DNA of 43,637 nucleotides. Origin: a filamentous cyanobacterium Phorm 6. Its GTDB lineage: Bacteria > Cyanobacteriota > Cyanobacteriia > Cyanobacteriales > Microcoleaceae. This document shows, piece after piece, positions 15,344 to 24,071 of the stretch. The position numbers were made by a program, and so were the translations under genes. Position 1 is the first letter of the stretch. Every line of letters starts with the position of its first letter. The notes beneath the pieces are model-generated. The model saw only the letters and a program-made list of their open reading frames with translations, searched no databases and was not told the DNA's origin. The stretch is taken from NCBI GenBank assembly GCA_003003725.1, contig PVWI01000008.1, forward strand, positions 1-43,637. Direction: 5' to 3'.

Positions 15344-17239
15344 ATGTCACAAGTAACAACTCCCAACAATTCGACTGCGCCTTCTTCCCCAATCCTGCCA
15401 TCCCCACCCGTTGCTGCGGGTGGTATGGATATCCAAGGTGTTGAAACACAGCCATTATCGATCGGTAATAATGGTACTTCGACAACGCCATCATTAATCG
15501 GTAATGGTGCTTCGACAACACCATCATTAATCGGTAATGGTGCTTCGACAACGCCATCATCCCCAGTAACAACTCCCAACAACTCAACAGGGCCTGCTTC
15601 TCCAATCCTGCCACCATCCCCAAGTAATGGTTCTTCTACTGAGTCAATACCACCAGTAACAACTCCCAACAACTCAACAGCGCCTGCTTCTCCAATCGGG
15701 CCATCATCCCCAAGTTCAAGCCCAACTCTCATTCCCACCCAAGTCAGCTTACCCAATTCAGACTGTGAGTGTCCAGAACTCCCAGAACCGCCAACGGTTA
15801 TATTTCAGTCACCAGTGCAACCGCCAAAAGTTACCAGCGACGGGCGCATTGCGATTATTGGCGATAATGGCAGCAGTCTTCCCAACAGTGCAGTTAAGGA
15901 TGACATTTTGCTCTTTGATGGAGGAGGTAACAATCTCATTTTCGGCAGCAAGGGCAATGATATCATTCACGCCGACAACGGCGACGATCTGGTGTACGGT
16001 GGCAAAGGCAATGACTTAATCAGGGGCGATCTCGGTGCTAATACCTTAATTGGTGGCAGTGGCGATGACACAATCTATGGTGGTGTCGTAGATTTATTGA
16101 AGCGCAATCAGAATCAATCTTTGTCTGCCGAAATACAGAATCAACCTGCATTGCTCTTTGGTGGTAGTGGCAACGATCTACTGTTTGGGATGGAACAAAA
16201 CGATACCATCATTGGCGGTAAGGGCAACGATCGCGCCTATGGGGGTAAAGGAGATGACTTGATCTATGGCGAAAAAGGGCGTGATACTCTTTATGGCGGT
16301 CAAGGTCAAGATACGATTATCGGTGATTACGGCGATCTAAATACTACGGATACAAATGATGAGGGAGATTTACTCTTTGGCGATGGTGGAGACGACGCTA
16401 TCGCGGGTGGCATTGGCGACGATACCATTAATGCCGGAAAGGGTAACGATCTCGTTTATGGTGGCAAAGATAATGACTTGCTCTGGGGTCAACTTGGCAA
16501 TGATACCCTCGTAGGCGGTGAGGGCAATGATACTTTATACGGTGGTACAGGAGAGGCAAACAATCTAGATTCTCAAGGGCGCGACTTGCTATTTGGAGGG
16601 TCTGGAAATGACTTGATCTTTGGCAATGAAGGTGAGGATTCGCTTTCTGGCGGTGAAGGTAATGATACATTATACGGGGGTAAAGGTAATGATATCGTTG
16701 ACGGCGGCAGTGGAGATGATTTGCTGTTCGGCGATGAGGGTAACAATACAATTTGCGGTGGTGAAGGCAAGGATACTATTTATGGCGGTACAGGAAATAA
16801 CACCTTCTGTGGTGGTGAAGGCAATGATATGTTGTTTAGTGGTGCCGGCAATGACTTAATGACGGGGGGCGAGGGGGCAGATACGTTCCGGTTCCAGTAT
16901 GTCGAACCGGGCGAATCAGCGGTATCAGTTGGTGGCGGCCAAAACGGAAATCCTTTTGGGTTAGATACGTTGACTGATTTCACACCCGCACAAGATAAGA
17001 TTCAATTGGATCGCAGAGTCTTGCCCGTGTTGCAACCCGGTACTTTGCCAGCAAACCTTTTTAGCGTTACCGATAACTTTAACGTCAATAATCAGGGTGC
17101 GAGTCCGGCTCGGGTAATTTACGACAAAACAAGCGGTTTGGTGTACTATAATCCTTTGGGTACGCTGGGAGATGAAGTACCATTAATGCAACTCCAACCA
17201 AATTTGAATATCAGTTCTAACGACTTTGACATTGTGTAA
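15344..17239 (+). CDS. RTX (hemolysin-type calcium-binding repeat) secreted protein
   Basis: The 631-residue protein has a proline/serine/threonine-rich N-terminal third (1-165) and then about 20 nonapeptides of the GGxGxDxUx kind (for example GGKGNDLI, GGSGDDTIYGG, GGEGNDTLYGG). Such repeats form a calcium-bound beta-roll and typically leave the cell through type I secretion with a C-terminal signal; there is no Sec signal peptide. The last 110 residues (DTLTDFTPAQDKIQLDR onward) are the conserved tail seen in many cyanobacterial RTX proteins. No enzymatic domain is visible. The N-terminal region has tandem 33-bp repeats. It stands alone in front of the glycosyltransferase cluster and is likely an extracellular or surface-layer protein. 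Confidence 0.85.
   Translation: MSQVTTPNNSTAPSSPILPSPPVAAGGMDIQGVETQPLSIGNNGTSTTPSLIGNGASTTPSLIGNGASTTPSSPVTTPNNSTGPASPILPPSPSNGSSTESIPPVTTPNNSTAPASPIGPSSPSSSPTLIPTQVSLPNSDCECPELPEPPTVIFQSPVQPPKVTSDGRIAIIGDNGSSLPNSAVKDDILLFDGGGNNLIFGSKGNDIIHADNGDDLVYGGKGNDLIRGDLGANTLIGGSGDDTIYGGVVDLLKRNQNQSLSAEIQNQPALLFGGSGNDLLFGMEQNDTIIGGKGNDRAYGGKGDDLIYGEKGRDTLYGGQGQDTIIGDYGDLNTTDTNDEGDLLFGDGGDDAIAGGIGDDTINAGKGNDLVYGGKDNDLLWGQLGNDTLVGGEGNDTLYGGTGEANNLDSQGRDLLFGGSGNDLIFGNEGEDSLSGGEGNDTLYGGKGNDIVDGGSGDDLLFGDEGNNTICGGEGKDTIYGGTGNNTFCGGEGNDMLFSGAGNDLMTGGEGADTFRFQYVEPGESAVSVGGGQNGNPFGLDTLTDFTPAQDKIQLDRRVLPVLQPGTLPANLFSVTDNFNVNNQGASPARVIYDKTSGLVYYNPLGTLGDEVPLMQLQPNLNISSNDFDIV
15465..15561 (+). repeat. Tandem 33-bp repeats inside the RTX gene
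   Basis: Nearly three copies of a unit containing GGTGCTTCGACAACACCATC encode the peptide STTPSLIGNGA. A second motif, VTTPNNST, also recurs three times (near 15347, 15564 and 15656). Confidence 0.7.
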
Positions 17240-17259
17240 ATTGTTAGGACATAATTAGT

Positions 17260-17317
17260 AGGGGCGGGTTCGCCAGGATATTAATTTCAAAGCCTGATGC
17301 TTGATAAACCCGCCCCT
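17260..17317. repeat. Dispersed palindrome, copy 1
   Basis: AGGGGCGGGTT and AACCCGCCCCT form the arms. This family of palindromes is widespread between genes of cyanobacteria. Confidence 0.65.
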
Positions 17318-17455
17318 GCCATACACGAAGAATGCTACTCTAAATTTAACAGTTTTAATTGGTGAAATTATTGTGTGGGTGGGCTTCCCGCCCGTCCCAA
17401 AAATACAATTTAGATGCGCCTCAGCTTTGGACAATTTTGAATATAATCGTGTGTG

Positions 17456-17512
17456 GGGGCGGGTTTATAGATATCTGGACTAGATACAATTATATCTCGG
17501 CGAACCCGCCCC
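17456..17512. repeat. Dispersed palindrome, copy 2
   Basis: GGGGCGGGTTTATAGATAT pairs with ATATCTCGGCGAACCCGCCCC-type sequence on the right arm (17491-17512). It lies directly before the large TPR gene; no separate promoter was recognised in 17318-17550. Confidence 0.65.
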
Positions 17513-17550
17513 TACAGGATTTATGTCTAATTAATTGGACTTGATATATC

Positions 17551-20500
17551 GTGGAAAACAAGGCAGATATCTATAGTCGCGGTAATGTTCTTTACCCACA
17601 AGGAGAATTGACGGATGCGGAAACTAGCTACCGACAAGCGATCGCCCGCGAACCCAATAATCCAATGGCTTACTATAATCTTGGAGTCGTCCTTGACGAG
17701 CGGTATCTGCTAGAAGAAGCAGAAACCAACTACCGACAAGCGATCGTCCTTAAACCTGATTATGTCAAAGCTTACAGCAATCTGGGTTGCGTTCTTGTCA
17801 AGCTGGATAAGTTATTCGAGGCGATCGAGGTTTTCCGACAAGCGATCGCTCTTTCTCCCAACTGGGCTACCTTACACAATAACCTCGGTCAAGCACTTCA
17901 GGCACAAGGAAAAGTCGGTGATGCTCTATCTGCTTACATCGAGGCGATTCGATTGCAGCCCGATCTGGTTTTAGCTCATTATAACGCCGGCCAAGTTTGG
18001 CAGAGCCAAGGTCAGCACGGGTCGGCGGGTCGGTGTTTTGAGAAGGTGATAGAACTCGCTCCCGATAACGCTTCAGCTTATAGTGAGTGGGGCTATTCTC
18101 TCATGGCAGAAGGCAAGTTGGATGCAGCAATGGCGTGCTTTCAGAAAGCAATTTCCCTACAGCCGACATTTGTTGAAGCTTACTGCGATATGGTTCTCCA
18201 AACCATACAGGAAAGCTCTGTAGAAGGTAAAGAAATTGACGAACTGGGACAAGCTAAAATTGCCTGTGCCAGATTTATTCAAGCACTACAGCGGCAATCA
18301 AACGCTCCCGAAGTTTATGCCAATCTCTGGCAAACTTACGTTCATTTAGGAAATGTTTTATTCGAGTATGGTGAATTCAAACAAGCAGAAATTTATTATC
18401 ATAAAGCTTTACAGATTAAACCCAATGACGTAGATATTTTAGGGCGGGTGAGTCATTGTTTGGTAAAACAGAAACGGCTCAAGGCGGCGGTGATAGTATG
18501 CCATATTGCAAGAATTATTCAACCAGATGCACCCTCGCCCTACATTAAATCTGTAGGGACACGGCAGTGCCGTGTCCCTACTTGTAGCAAAACTTTTAAT
18601 AAAAGGTATAACTCACTTCCAAAAGGCACTTTGTGTGCCAAAAATTGGGTTTTTACGGTACAATTAAACGGGGCTAGATATATTAGCACTCTCCCGGAAA
18701 GCCAGTCAAATGCAGTCAGTATGCTAGCCCTACAAAGCCAGTCAAATGCAGTCAGTATGCCGGCCCTACAAGGTTTATTAGAGATGTCTATTGGTGTTGA
18801 TTCATCGGAACTTGAGTCTAATCCAGTCTCTAACAAATTACCTGACTTTGATTCCTCCCAACCGGGATGTGAGGGATTAAACTGCACGCCCTGCTTGAAG
18901 CGAATTTACCAGCAGTTTGCTCCCATTTATCAGGGGTTAGGCATTCATGTTTTTAACAATAATCTAGCGAATATTTCTCTTGATTCACCCAGTAATTTTG
19001 TAGCGGTGATCCCAGAGGGACGCGCTTGGATTGTTCCGCAAAAAAACTCTTGGATGATTTGTAATGCTATTGCTATTATTACTCCCGATAATTATCTCTT
19101 AACTGATATTTCTCGCGAGTATCCGGGTTCTTTGCCTGGGTGTATGCAACATGATACAAACAAACATCGGGTTTTTAATTTAGAAGAATTACCAATCTTA
19201 GAACAAATTGATGGGACAGTTGCAGTATTATCTGGACTTTCTGGAAATGTTTACTTTCATTGGATGGTGGATATTCTGCCCCGGCTCGACATTTTACGTC
19301 AAAGTAAGGTAGATTGGGAGAAAATAGATGGGTTTTTAGTTAATAGCATCGCGCAACCTTTTCAGCGAGAAACGCTCTTAATGTTGGGGATTTCACCATC
19401 CAAGATTATCGAGAGCGATCGCCACCCTCACATCCAAGCTAAAAAACTCATTGTACCATCTTTTTCGGGTTCTATCGGTTGGCTGCAACCGCGAGCTTTG
19501 AAATTTCTGCGACAGGAATTTCTGAAACAAATTCCCTCGCCAAGTTCCCCTTATCCAGAACGTATTTATATCAGTCGAGCCAAGTCTCGATATCGGCGGG
19601 TAATCAATGAAGAAGAAGTGATGGATTACCTGGCTAAATTCGGTTTTCAAAGTTTTGTAACAGAATCTTTGTCGGTAGTCGAACAAATTGCGCTATTTTA
19701 TCATGCTAAAATAATTGTAGCCCCGCATGGTAGTGGGTTAACTAATATTATTTTTTGCCGTAATGGGACTAAAATCATTGAACTTCTTTCTCCCCACTAT
19801 CTTAGACCTTATTATTGTATCATCAGTCAACTTTTAGGGCTGGAACATTACTATTTAATAGGGGAGGTATTTGCCTGTTATCCCATCCGAGAGTTGATGT
19901 ATCAAAATCCTATGACAGAAGATATTAAAGTTAGCTTTAGCCAATTGGAAGAAATGATGAAGATTGCCAATATAATAAATCCCAATTCGTCGGTTGCGAA
20001 GCCGACTCATAAGCAAACGACTATCAATTCTGAAACTACCGCAGTGCAGTATCCCTCCGTCGCACAACCTACTTCTATGCAAACCGCTATCAATTCTGAA
20101 ACTACCGTAGTGCAGTATCCCTCCGTCGCACAACCTACTTCTATGCAAACCGCTATCAATTCTGAAACTACCGTAGTGCAATTACATGAACAAGCCGAAG
20201 TTTATTTAACACAAAGGAAATTAGAAGAAGCAGAAGCAACTTGTTTGCAAGCTTTGAATAATCAACCGAAGTCAGCACCAATTATAAAATTGCTGGGGAA
20301 TATTCTGCACGCAAAAGGCAAGATAGAAGAGTCCCGAAAGTGCTATATAACAGCGATTGAAATTCAGCCTGATTTTGCCGCAGCTTATGTAAATTTAGGC
20401 AGTTTATACGCACAGCAGCAACAGTGGGATTCTGCCATAAAGTATTATCAACAAGCAATACACATTGACCCTAATTTAACGGCAGCTTACCGCAATTTAG

Positions 20501-22737
20501 CAAAGGTTTGGACGCAGTTAAACAAGCCTACCGAAGCGGCAGACTGTTGGTATGCTGCATTGAGTCTGGAACCGGAAAAGTTTTCAGCACAAGAATGCGT
20601 TAACCTGGGAAACACTTTGGTGCGGTTGGATGATATTACGCGAGGAATTTATTGTTACCAACGCGCTTTGGAATTAAACCCCAATTTGGTAGGAGTTTAT
20701 CAAAATTTGGGGGAAGCTATGAAGCGACAAGGAAAGTTAGAATCGGCGCTAGTTTATTATCAAAAAGTAATAGAACTAACTAACAACGCGGCGGATGGGT
20801 GGGATTTATCTAGCCCTAAAAATGGGGTACATGATAGCCATGAATCGGCGAATGTGTTGGATTTGTCTAACCCGAAAAACGGGGTTGTTGATAGCCATAA
20901 ATCGGCGAATGTGTTGGATTTGTCTAACCCGAAAAACGGGGTAAATGACAGCCATGAATCGGCGAATGTGTTGGATTTATCTAGCCCTAAAAATGGGGTA
21001 CATGATAGCCATAAATCGTCCGAACCCATTACTTCCGAGGATGCGGAGGCGTTGATTGTTTTGGCAGGACATTATTATAATAAGGGGAAATTGTCTGAGG
21101 CGATCGCGCAGTGTCAACGAGCGATTTCACTTCAACCCCAGGCTGTTGGTGCTTACCATATATTGGGGGAAGCGCTGCAAGTGAGTGGGAAACTAGAAGA
21201 GGCAAAAAATTGTTATTTTAAAGTATTAGAAATTCAACCGAATTTTGCTGAGGTTTGGGCAAGTCTTGGTAATGTTTTCGCACAGCAGCAACGATGGCAA
21301 GATGCAATTAATTCTTACCAAAAAGCAGTTAGTTTACAGCCTCAAATCGCAGAATTTTATCGAAAATTGGCGAACATTTTTGAGCGAATTGGTGCCACAG
21401 AGCAAGCAGCAATTTGTTCGTATAAGGCAGTGAATTTAGAACCGCGAGGAGCCACCGCAGAGCAATGCTTAATTCTGGGGAATACGCTGTTGGGACAGGA
21501 GAAAGTAGATGAGGCAGTGGCGTGTTATCGTCTGGCTATTCAGTTGAATCCTAAGTTATCACCAGCTTATCATAATATTGGGGAAATTTTGAGCCGAAAA
21601 CAGGAGTGGGAAGGCGCAGTTAATGCTTACCGTCATTCCATTCAAGTTAAACCGGATAATGCGGGGTCGCATTATGGTTTGGCAAAGGCTTTGTCTGCAC
21701 AAGAATTTTGGGAAGAAGCCGTTGTTAGTTACCGAAAAGTTATCCAGTTTAATCCTAATTCGGCGGAAGTTTATCATCAATTAGGAGATGCACTAACAAA
21801 GCTACAAAAGTGGGAGGAAGCCATCAGTGTGTATCGTCGGGCAATTGAGTTAAACCCGGATAATTCTTGGTCGTACAATAATTTAGGAGATACACTGATT
21901 AAATTGAAACGGTGGGAGGATGCGATCGCTCCCTACCGTTATGCTACACAGCTTAACCCAAACTGGGCTGGGACTTTCTACAATTTAGGGGAAGCGCTAG
22001 CGCAATGCCAACATTGGGAGGAGGCGATTGTGGCCTACTCTCGCGCTGTCGAGCTCAACCCCGAACTACCGGGGATTGAAAGCAAATTAGCGGGTGCTTT
22101 CCGAGAACGAGCTATATTAGATTTAGATGCAGCTTTTAACTGGTATCACAAGGCTATTAAAGTCAATGCCAATGAAGTAGAGACTTATCACGAGTTCCTA
22201 GAAATTAAGCAAAAATCGCCGGAAATTGGCTTACAATTGGGCAATACTTTGGTGAACCACAATCGGCTGGATGAAGCGATTAATTTATATCAAACAATAC
22301 TCCATACATTCCCTGAAAATTCAGAATTATACTTGGATTTAGGTAAGGTTTTTGCTCAGAGAAATGACTGGGAGGGAGCGCTGACTGCCTACCGCCGCGC
22401 TATTGAGATTGACCCAAATTATTGTTGGTCTCATCACGAACTCGCCGAAGTTTTAGCAGCACAAGGTAAGCGAGATGAAGCAATATCCAGCTACTATCGA
22501 GCGATTGAAACTAATCCTTCTCCTTCATTTTGGCATTATCATAACTTGGCGAAAGTTCAGTCGAGTAAAGGTGAATGGGAGCAAGCGGTAGTCTCCTACC
22601 GCAAGGCAATTGAGATTAACCCAGATTATTCTTGGTCGCACAGAAACTTAGGCGATATTCTAGCAGCACAGGGGAAAACTGATGAAGCAACTGTCTGTTA
22701 TCGCCGCGCTATTAAACTTAAACCTAGAATCTTCTAA
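17551..22737 (+). CDS. Giant TPR protein with a central GT61 glycosyltransferase domain
   Basis: At 1728 residues it has three TPR blocks. Block 1 covers about 1-330, block 2 about 870-1075 and block 3 about 1165-1728. The TPR consensus is clear (for example AYYNLGVVLDE, AIxLxP). Between blocks 1 and 2, about 440-780, is a GT61 (DUF563) domain: GNVYFHWMVDILPRL near 570, and VAPHGSGLTNIIF near 725. GT61 enzymes transfer sugars to glycans or proteins. The linkers carry repeat expansions, and an inserted palindrome lies at 18553-18581. The start is a GTG with no clear ribosome site. The C-terminal repeat ends in KPRIF, matching the 1294-residue protein at 36323. A TPR-sulfotransferase follows after 20 bases, surely in the same operon. 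I infer a glycan assembly role; the substrate is unknown. Confidence 0.85.
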   Translation: MENKADIYSRGNVLYPQGELTDAETSYRQAIAREPNNPMAYYNLGVVLDERYLLEEAETNYRQAIVLKPDYVKAYSNLGCVLVKLDKLFEAIEVFRQAIALSPNWATLHNNLGQALQAQGKVGDALSAYIEAIRLQPDLVLAHYNAGQVWQSQGQHGSAGRCFEKVIELAPDNASAYSEWGYSLMAEGKLDAAMACFQKAISLQPTFVEAYCDMVLQTIQESSVEGKEIDELGQAKIACARFIQALQRQSNAPEVYANLWQTYVHLGNVLFEYGEFKQAEIYYHKALQIKPNDVDILGRVSHCLVKQKRLKAAVIVCHIARIIQPDAPSPYIKSVGTRQCRVPTCSKTFNKRYNSLPKGTLCAKNWVFTVQLNGARYISTLPESQSNAVSMLALQSQSNAVSMPALQGLLEMSIGVDSSELESNPVSNKLPDFDSSQPGCEGLNCTPCLKRIYQQFAPIYQGLGIHVFNNNLANISLDSPSNFVAVIPEGRAWIVPQKNSWMICNAIAIITPDNYLLTDISREYPGSLPGCMQHDTNKHRVFNLEELPILEQIDGTVAVLSGLSGNVYFHWMVDILPRLDILRQSKVDWEKIDGFLVNSIAQPFQRETLLMLGISPSKIIESDRHPHIQAKKLIVPSFSGSIGWLQPRALKFLRQEFLKQIPSPSSPYPERIYISRAKSRYRRVINEEEVMDYLAKFGFQSFVTESLSVVEQIALFYHAKIIVAPHGSGLTNIIFCRNGTKIIELLSPHYLRPYYCIISQLLGLEHYYLIGEVFACYPIRELMYQNPMTEDIKVSFSQLEEMMKIANIINPNSSVAKPTHKQTTINSETTAVQYPSVAQPTSMQTAINSETTVVQYPSVAQPTSMQTAINSETTVVQLHEQAEVYLTQRKLEEAEATCLQALNNQPKSAPIIKLLGNILHAKGKIEESRKCYITAIEIQPDFAAAYVNLGSLYAQQQQWDSAIKYYQQAIHIDPNLTAAYRNLAKVWTQLNKPTEAADCWYAALSLEPEKFSAQECVNLGNTLVRLDDITRGIYCYQRALELNPNLVGVYQNLGEAMKRQGKLESALVYYQKVIELTNNAADGWDLSSPKNGVHDSHESANVLDLSNPKNGVVDSHKSANVLDLSNPKNGVNDSHESANVLDLSSPKNGVHDSHKSSEPITSEDAEALIVLAGHYYNKGKLSEAIAQCQRAISLQPQAVGAYHILGEALQVSGKLEEAKNCYFKVLEIQPNFAEVWASLGNVFAQQQRWQDAINSYQKAVSLQPQIAEFYRKLANIFERIGATEQAAICSYKAVNLEPRGATAEQCLILGNTLLGQEKVDEAVACYRLAIQLNPKLSPAYHNIGEILSRKQEWEGAVNAYRHSIQVKPDNAGSHYGLAKALSAQEFWEEAVVSYRKVIQFNPNSAEVYHQLGDALTKLQKWEEAISVYRRAIELNPDNSWSYNNLGDTLIKLKRWEDAIAPYRYATQLNPNWAGTFYNLGEALAQCQHWEEAIVAYSRAVELNPELPGIESKLAGAFRERAILDLDAAFNWYHKAIKVNANEVETYHEFLEIKQKSPEIGLQLGNTLVNHNRLDEAINLYQTILHTFPENSELYLDLGKVFAQRNDWEGALTAYRRAIEIDPNYCWSHHELAEVLAAQGKRDEAISSYYRAIETNPSPSFWHYHNLAKVQSSKGEWEQAVVSYRKAIEINPDYSWSHRNLGDILAAQGKTDEATVCYRRAIKLKPRIF
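18553..18581. repeat. Perfect 14-bp palindrome inserted in frame in the GT61 gene
   Basis: GTAGGGACACGGCA, one base, then its exact complement. This is a dispersed cyanobacterial palindrome normally found between genes. Here it encodes VGTRQCRVPT between the first TPR block and the GT61 domain, without breaking the frame. Confidence 0.8.
18700..18771 (+). repeat. Two tandem 36-bp units
   Basis: The unit starting AGCCAGTCAAATGCAGTCAG occurs at 18700 and 18736 with few changes and encodes SQSNAVSM(L/P)ALQ twice. Confidence 0.75.
20050..20181 (+). repeat. Two tandem 66-bp units, preceded by a diverged third
   Basis: Exact 66-bp period from TATCCCTCCGTCGCACAACC. It encodes a 22-residue unit with PSVAQPTSMQTAINSETTVV between the GT61 domain and TPR block 2. 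The two full copies are nearly identical, so this is a recent duplication. Confidence 0.85.
20803..21025 (+). repeat. Four tandem 57-bp units
   Basis: Units start at 20803, 20860, 20917 and 20974 and encode DLS(S/N)PKNGV(H/V/N)DSH(E/K)SANVL. Each unit contains a small palindrome (AACCCGAAAAACGGGGTT in the middle ones). It lies in the linker between TPR blocks 2 and 3. Confidence 0.85.
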
Positions 22738-22757
22738 TTTTTGAGACAAAAAGTCTT

Positions 22758-24038
22758 ATGTCTGACCAAATTGAGCGACTAATTGCACACTATCAAAAAG
22801 CTTTGCTAATTAAGCCAGATAACACCGAAGTTTACAGCAATCTGGCAGAATTATATTACAAGCGGGGTCAATTAGATGAGGCTATCGCTGTCTACCGCTG
22901 TGCCATTGAGGTAAAACCAGACGCTTATCAAACTTATTATCGATTAGGAGAAATATTGCAAGAACTACAGCGATGGCCGGAGGCTATTTATTGTTACCTT
23001 CAAGTGATTTCTTGTTACCAAGAAGGTCTTCATGTAGAGCAGATATTTGTTGACTCCTATTACAAATTAATAGATATAAAAAATAATTGTCCGCTCCCAG
23101 AAGTGATTAATATCTACCGCCAAATAATTCGGGAGAAACCTGATTTTTACCTGCCTTACCTTGATTTGGGAGATATGTTGACTCAACAAGGAAACTTAGA
23201 AGAGGCAATCTCCTGTTACCAAACTGGTAGTTACAAACACCTTTTAAGTTCTCACCCCGATTTTGCAAAAAACTATTTGAATCCACAGAACCGACGCGAA
23301 CCCAATTTTTTAATCGTTGGCATTGGAAAAGGAGGAACAAGTTCGCTGTATTATTACCTGGGAAAGCATCCTCAAATCCTGCCAGCTATTAGAAAAGAAA
23401 TACATTTTTTTAGTGAAAATATCGAGCGGGGATTAGACTGGTATTTATCTCATTTTCCACCCATTCCTAAAGAATCTAATTTTTTGACTGGAGAAGCAAC
23501 TCCTTGGTATTTTGTGAGTTTTGAATCTGCAAAGAAAATAGCTCATGTTTTTCCGGATGTTAAGTTGATTATCCTTTTAAGAAATCCTATATTTAGATCT
23601 TTTTCTCACTACCAAATGCAATTAAGAGTGGGAGAAGAGCAGAGATCGTTTGCAGAGGTAATTAGCTCAGAAATTAAAGCTATCAGAAATTTTTCATCTC
23701 CTGATGAAGTTGACTCGGATTATTGGCAGACGGAAAAAGGTTGTTTATTATTTAGCTTATATTTCTACTTTATCGAGAAGTGGATGGCTGTATTTCCGAG
23801 GGAACAGTTTTTGATTTTAAGGAGTGAAGATTTTTATGCTAATCCGGCGGCTACTCTAACTCAAATTTTCGAGTTTTTGGGGGTGCCGGATTATCCCCTT
23901 GCAGAATATCCCAATTATAATCCGGGGTCTTATAATCCCATAAGCGATGATTTGCGGCAGACTTTAGCCGAGTTTTTCCGACCTCATAACCAGAAGTTAG
24001 AGGAATATCTCGGCATAAAATTTAACTGGGACGAGTAA
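22758..24038 (+). CDS. TPR-sulfotransferase (PAPS-dependent)
   Basis: The first ~160 residues are TPRs (AHYQKALLIKPDN, AIAVYRCAIEVKPDAYQTYY). From about 183 follows a sulfotransferase of the heparan-sulfate type: the 5'-phosphosulfate loop GIGKGGTSSL with K191 (188-197), and the 3'-phosphate region LLRNPIFRSFSHYQ. TGEATPWYF and YNPGSYNPISDDLRQ are further family motifs. It transfers sulfate from PAPS to a hydroxyl or amine, probably of a glycan or glycolipid. It starts 20 bases after the giant TPR-GT61 gene. Its N-terminal TPR continues the style of the preceding C-terminal repeats. A paralog with the same layout is at 40238-41449. Confidence 0.9.
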   Translation: MSDQIERLIAHYQKALLIKPDNTEVYSNLAELYYKRGQLDEAIAVYRCAIEVKPDAYQTYYRLGEILQELQRWPEAIYCYLQVISCYQEGLHVEQIFVDSYYKLIDIKNNCPLPEVINIYRQIIREKPDFYLPYLDLGDMLTQQGNLEEAISCYQTGSYKHLLSSHPDFAKNYLNPQNRREPNFLIVGIGKGGTSSLYYYLGKHPQILPAIRKEIHFFSENIERGLDWYLSHFPPIPKESNFLTGEATPWYFVSFESAKKIAHVFPDVKLIILLRNPIFRSFSHYQMQLRVGEEQRSFAEVISSEIKAIRNFSSPDEVDSDYWQTEKGCLLFSLYFYFIEKWMAVFPREQFLILRSEDFYANPAATLTQIFEFLGVPDYPLAEYPNYNPGSYNPISDDLRQTLAEFFRPHNQKLEEYLGIKFNWDE

Positions 24039-24071
24039 TCATCGAAAACCTAGCCCCCCGCCTCCTGCCTC

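Noticed and set aside
20803-21025. CRISPR-like regular repeats
   Set aside because: They are in-frame tandem units inside a TPR protein gene, all parts repeated equally.
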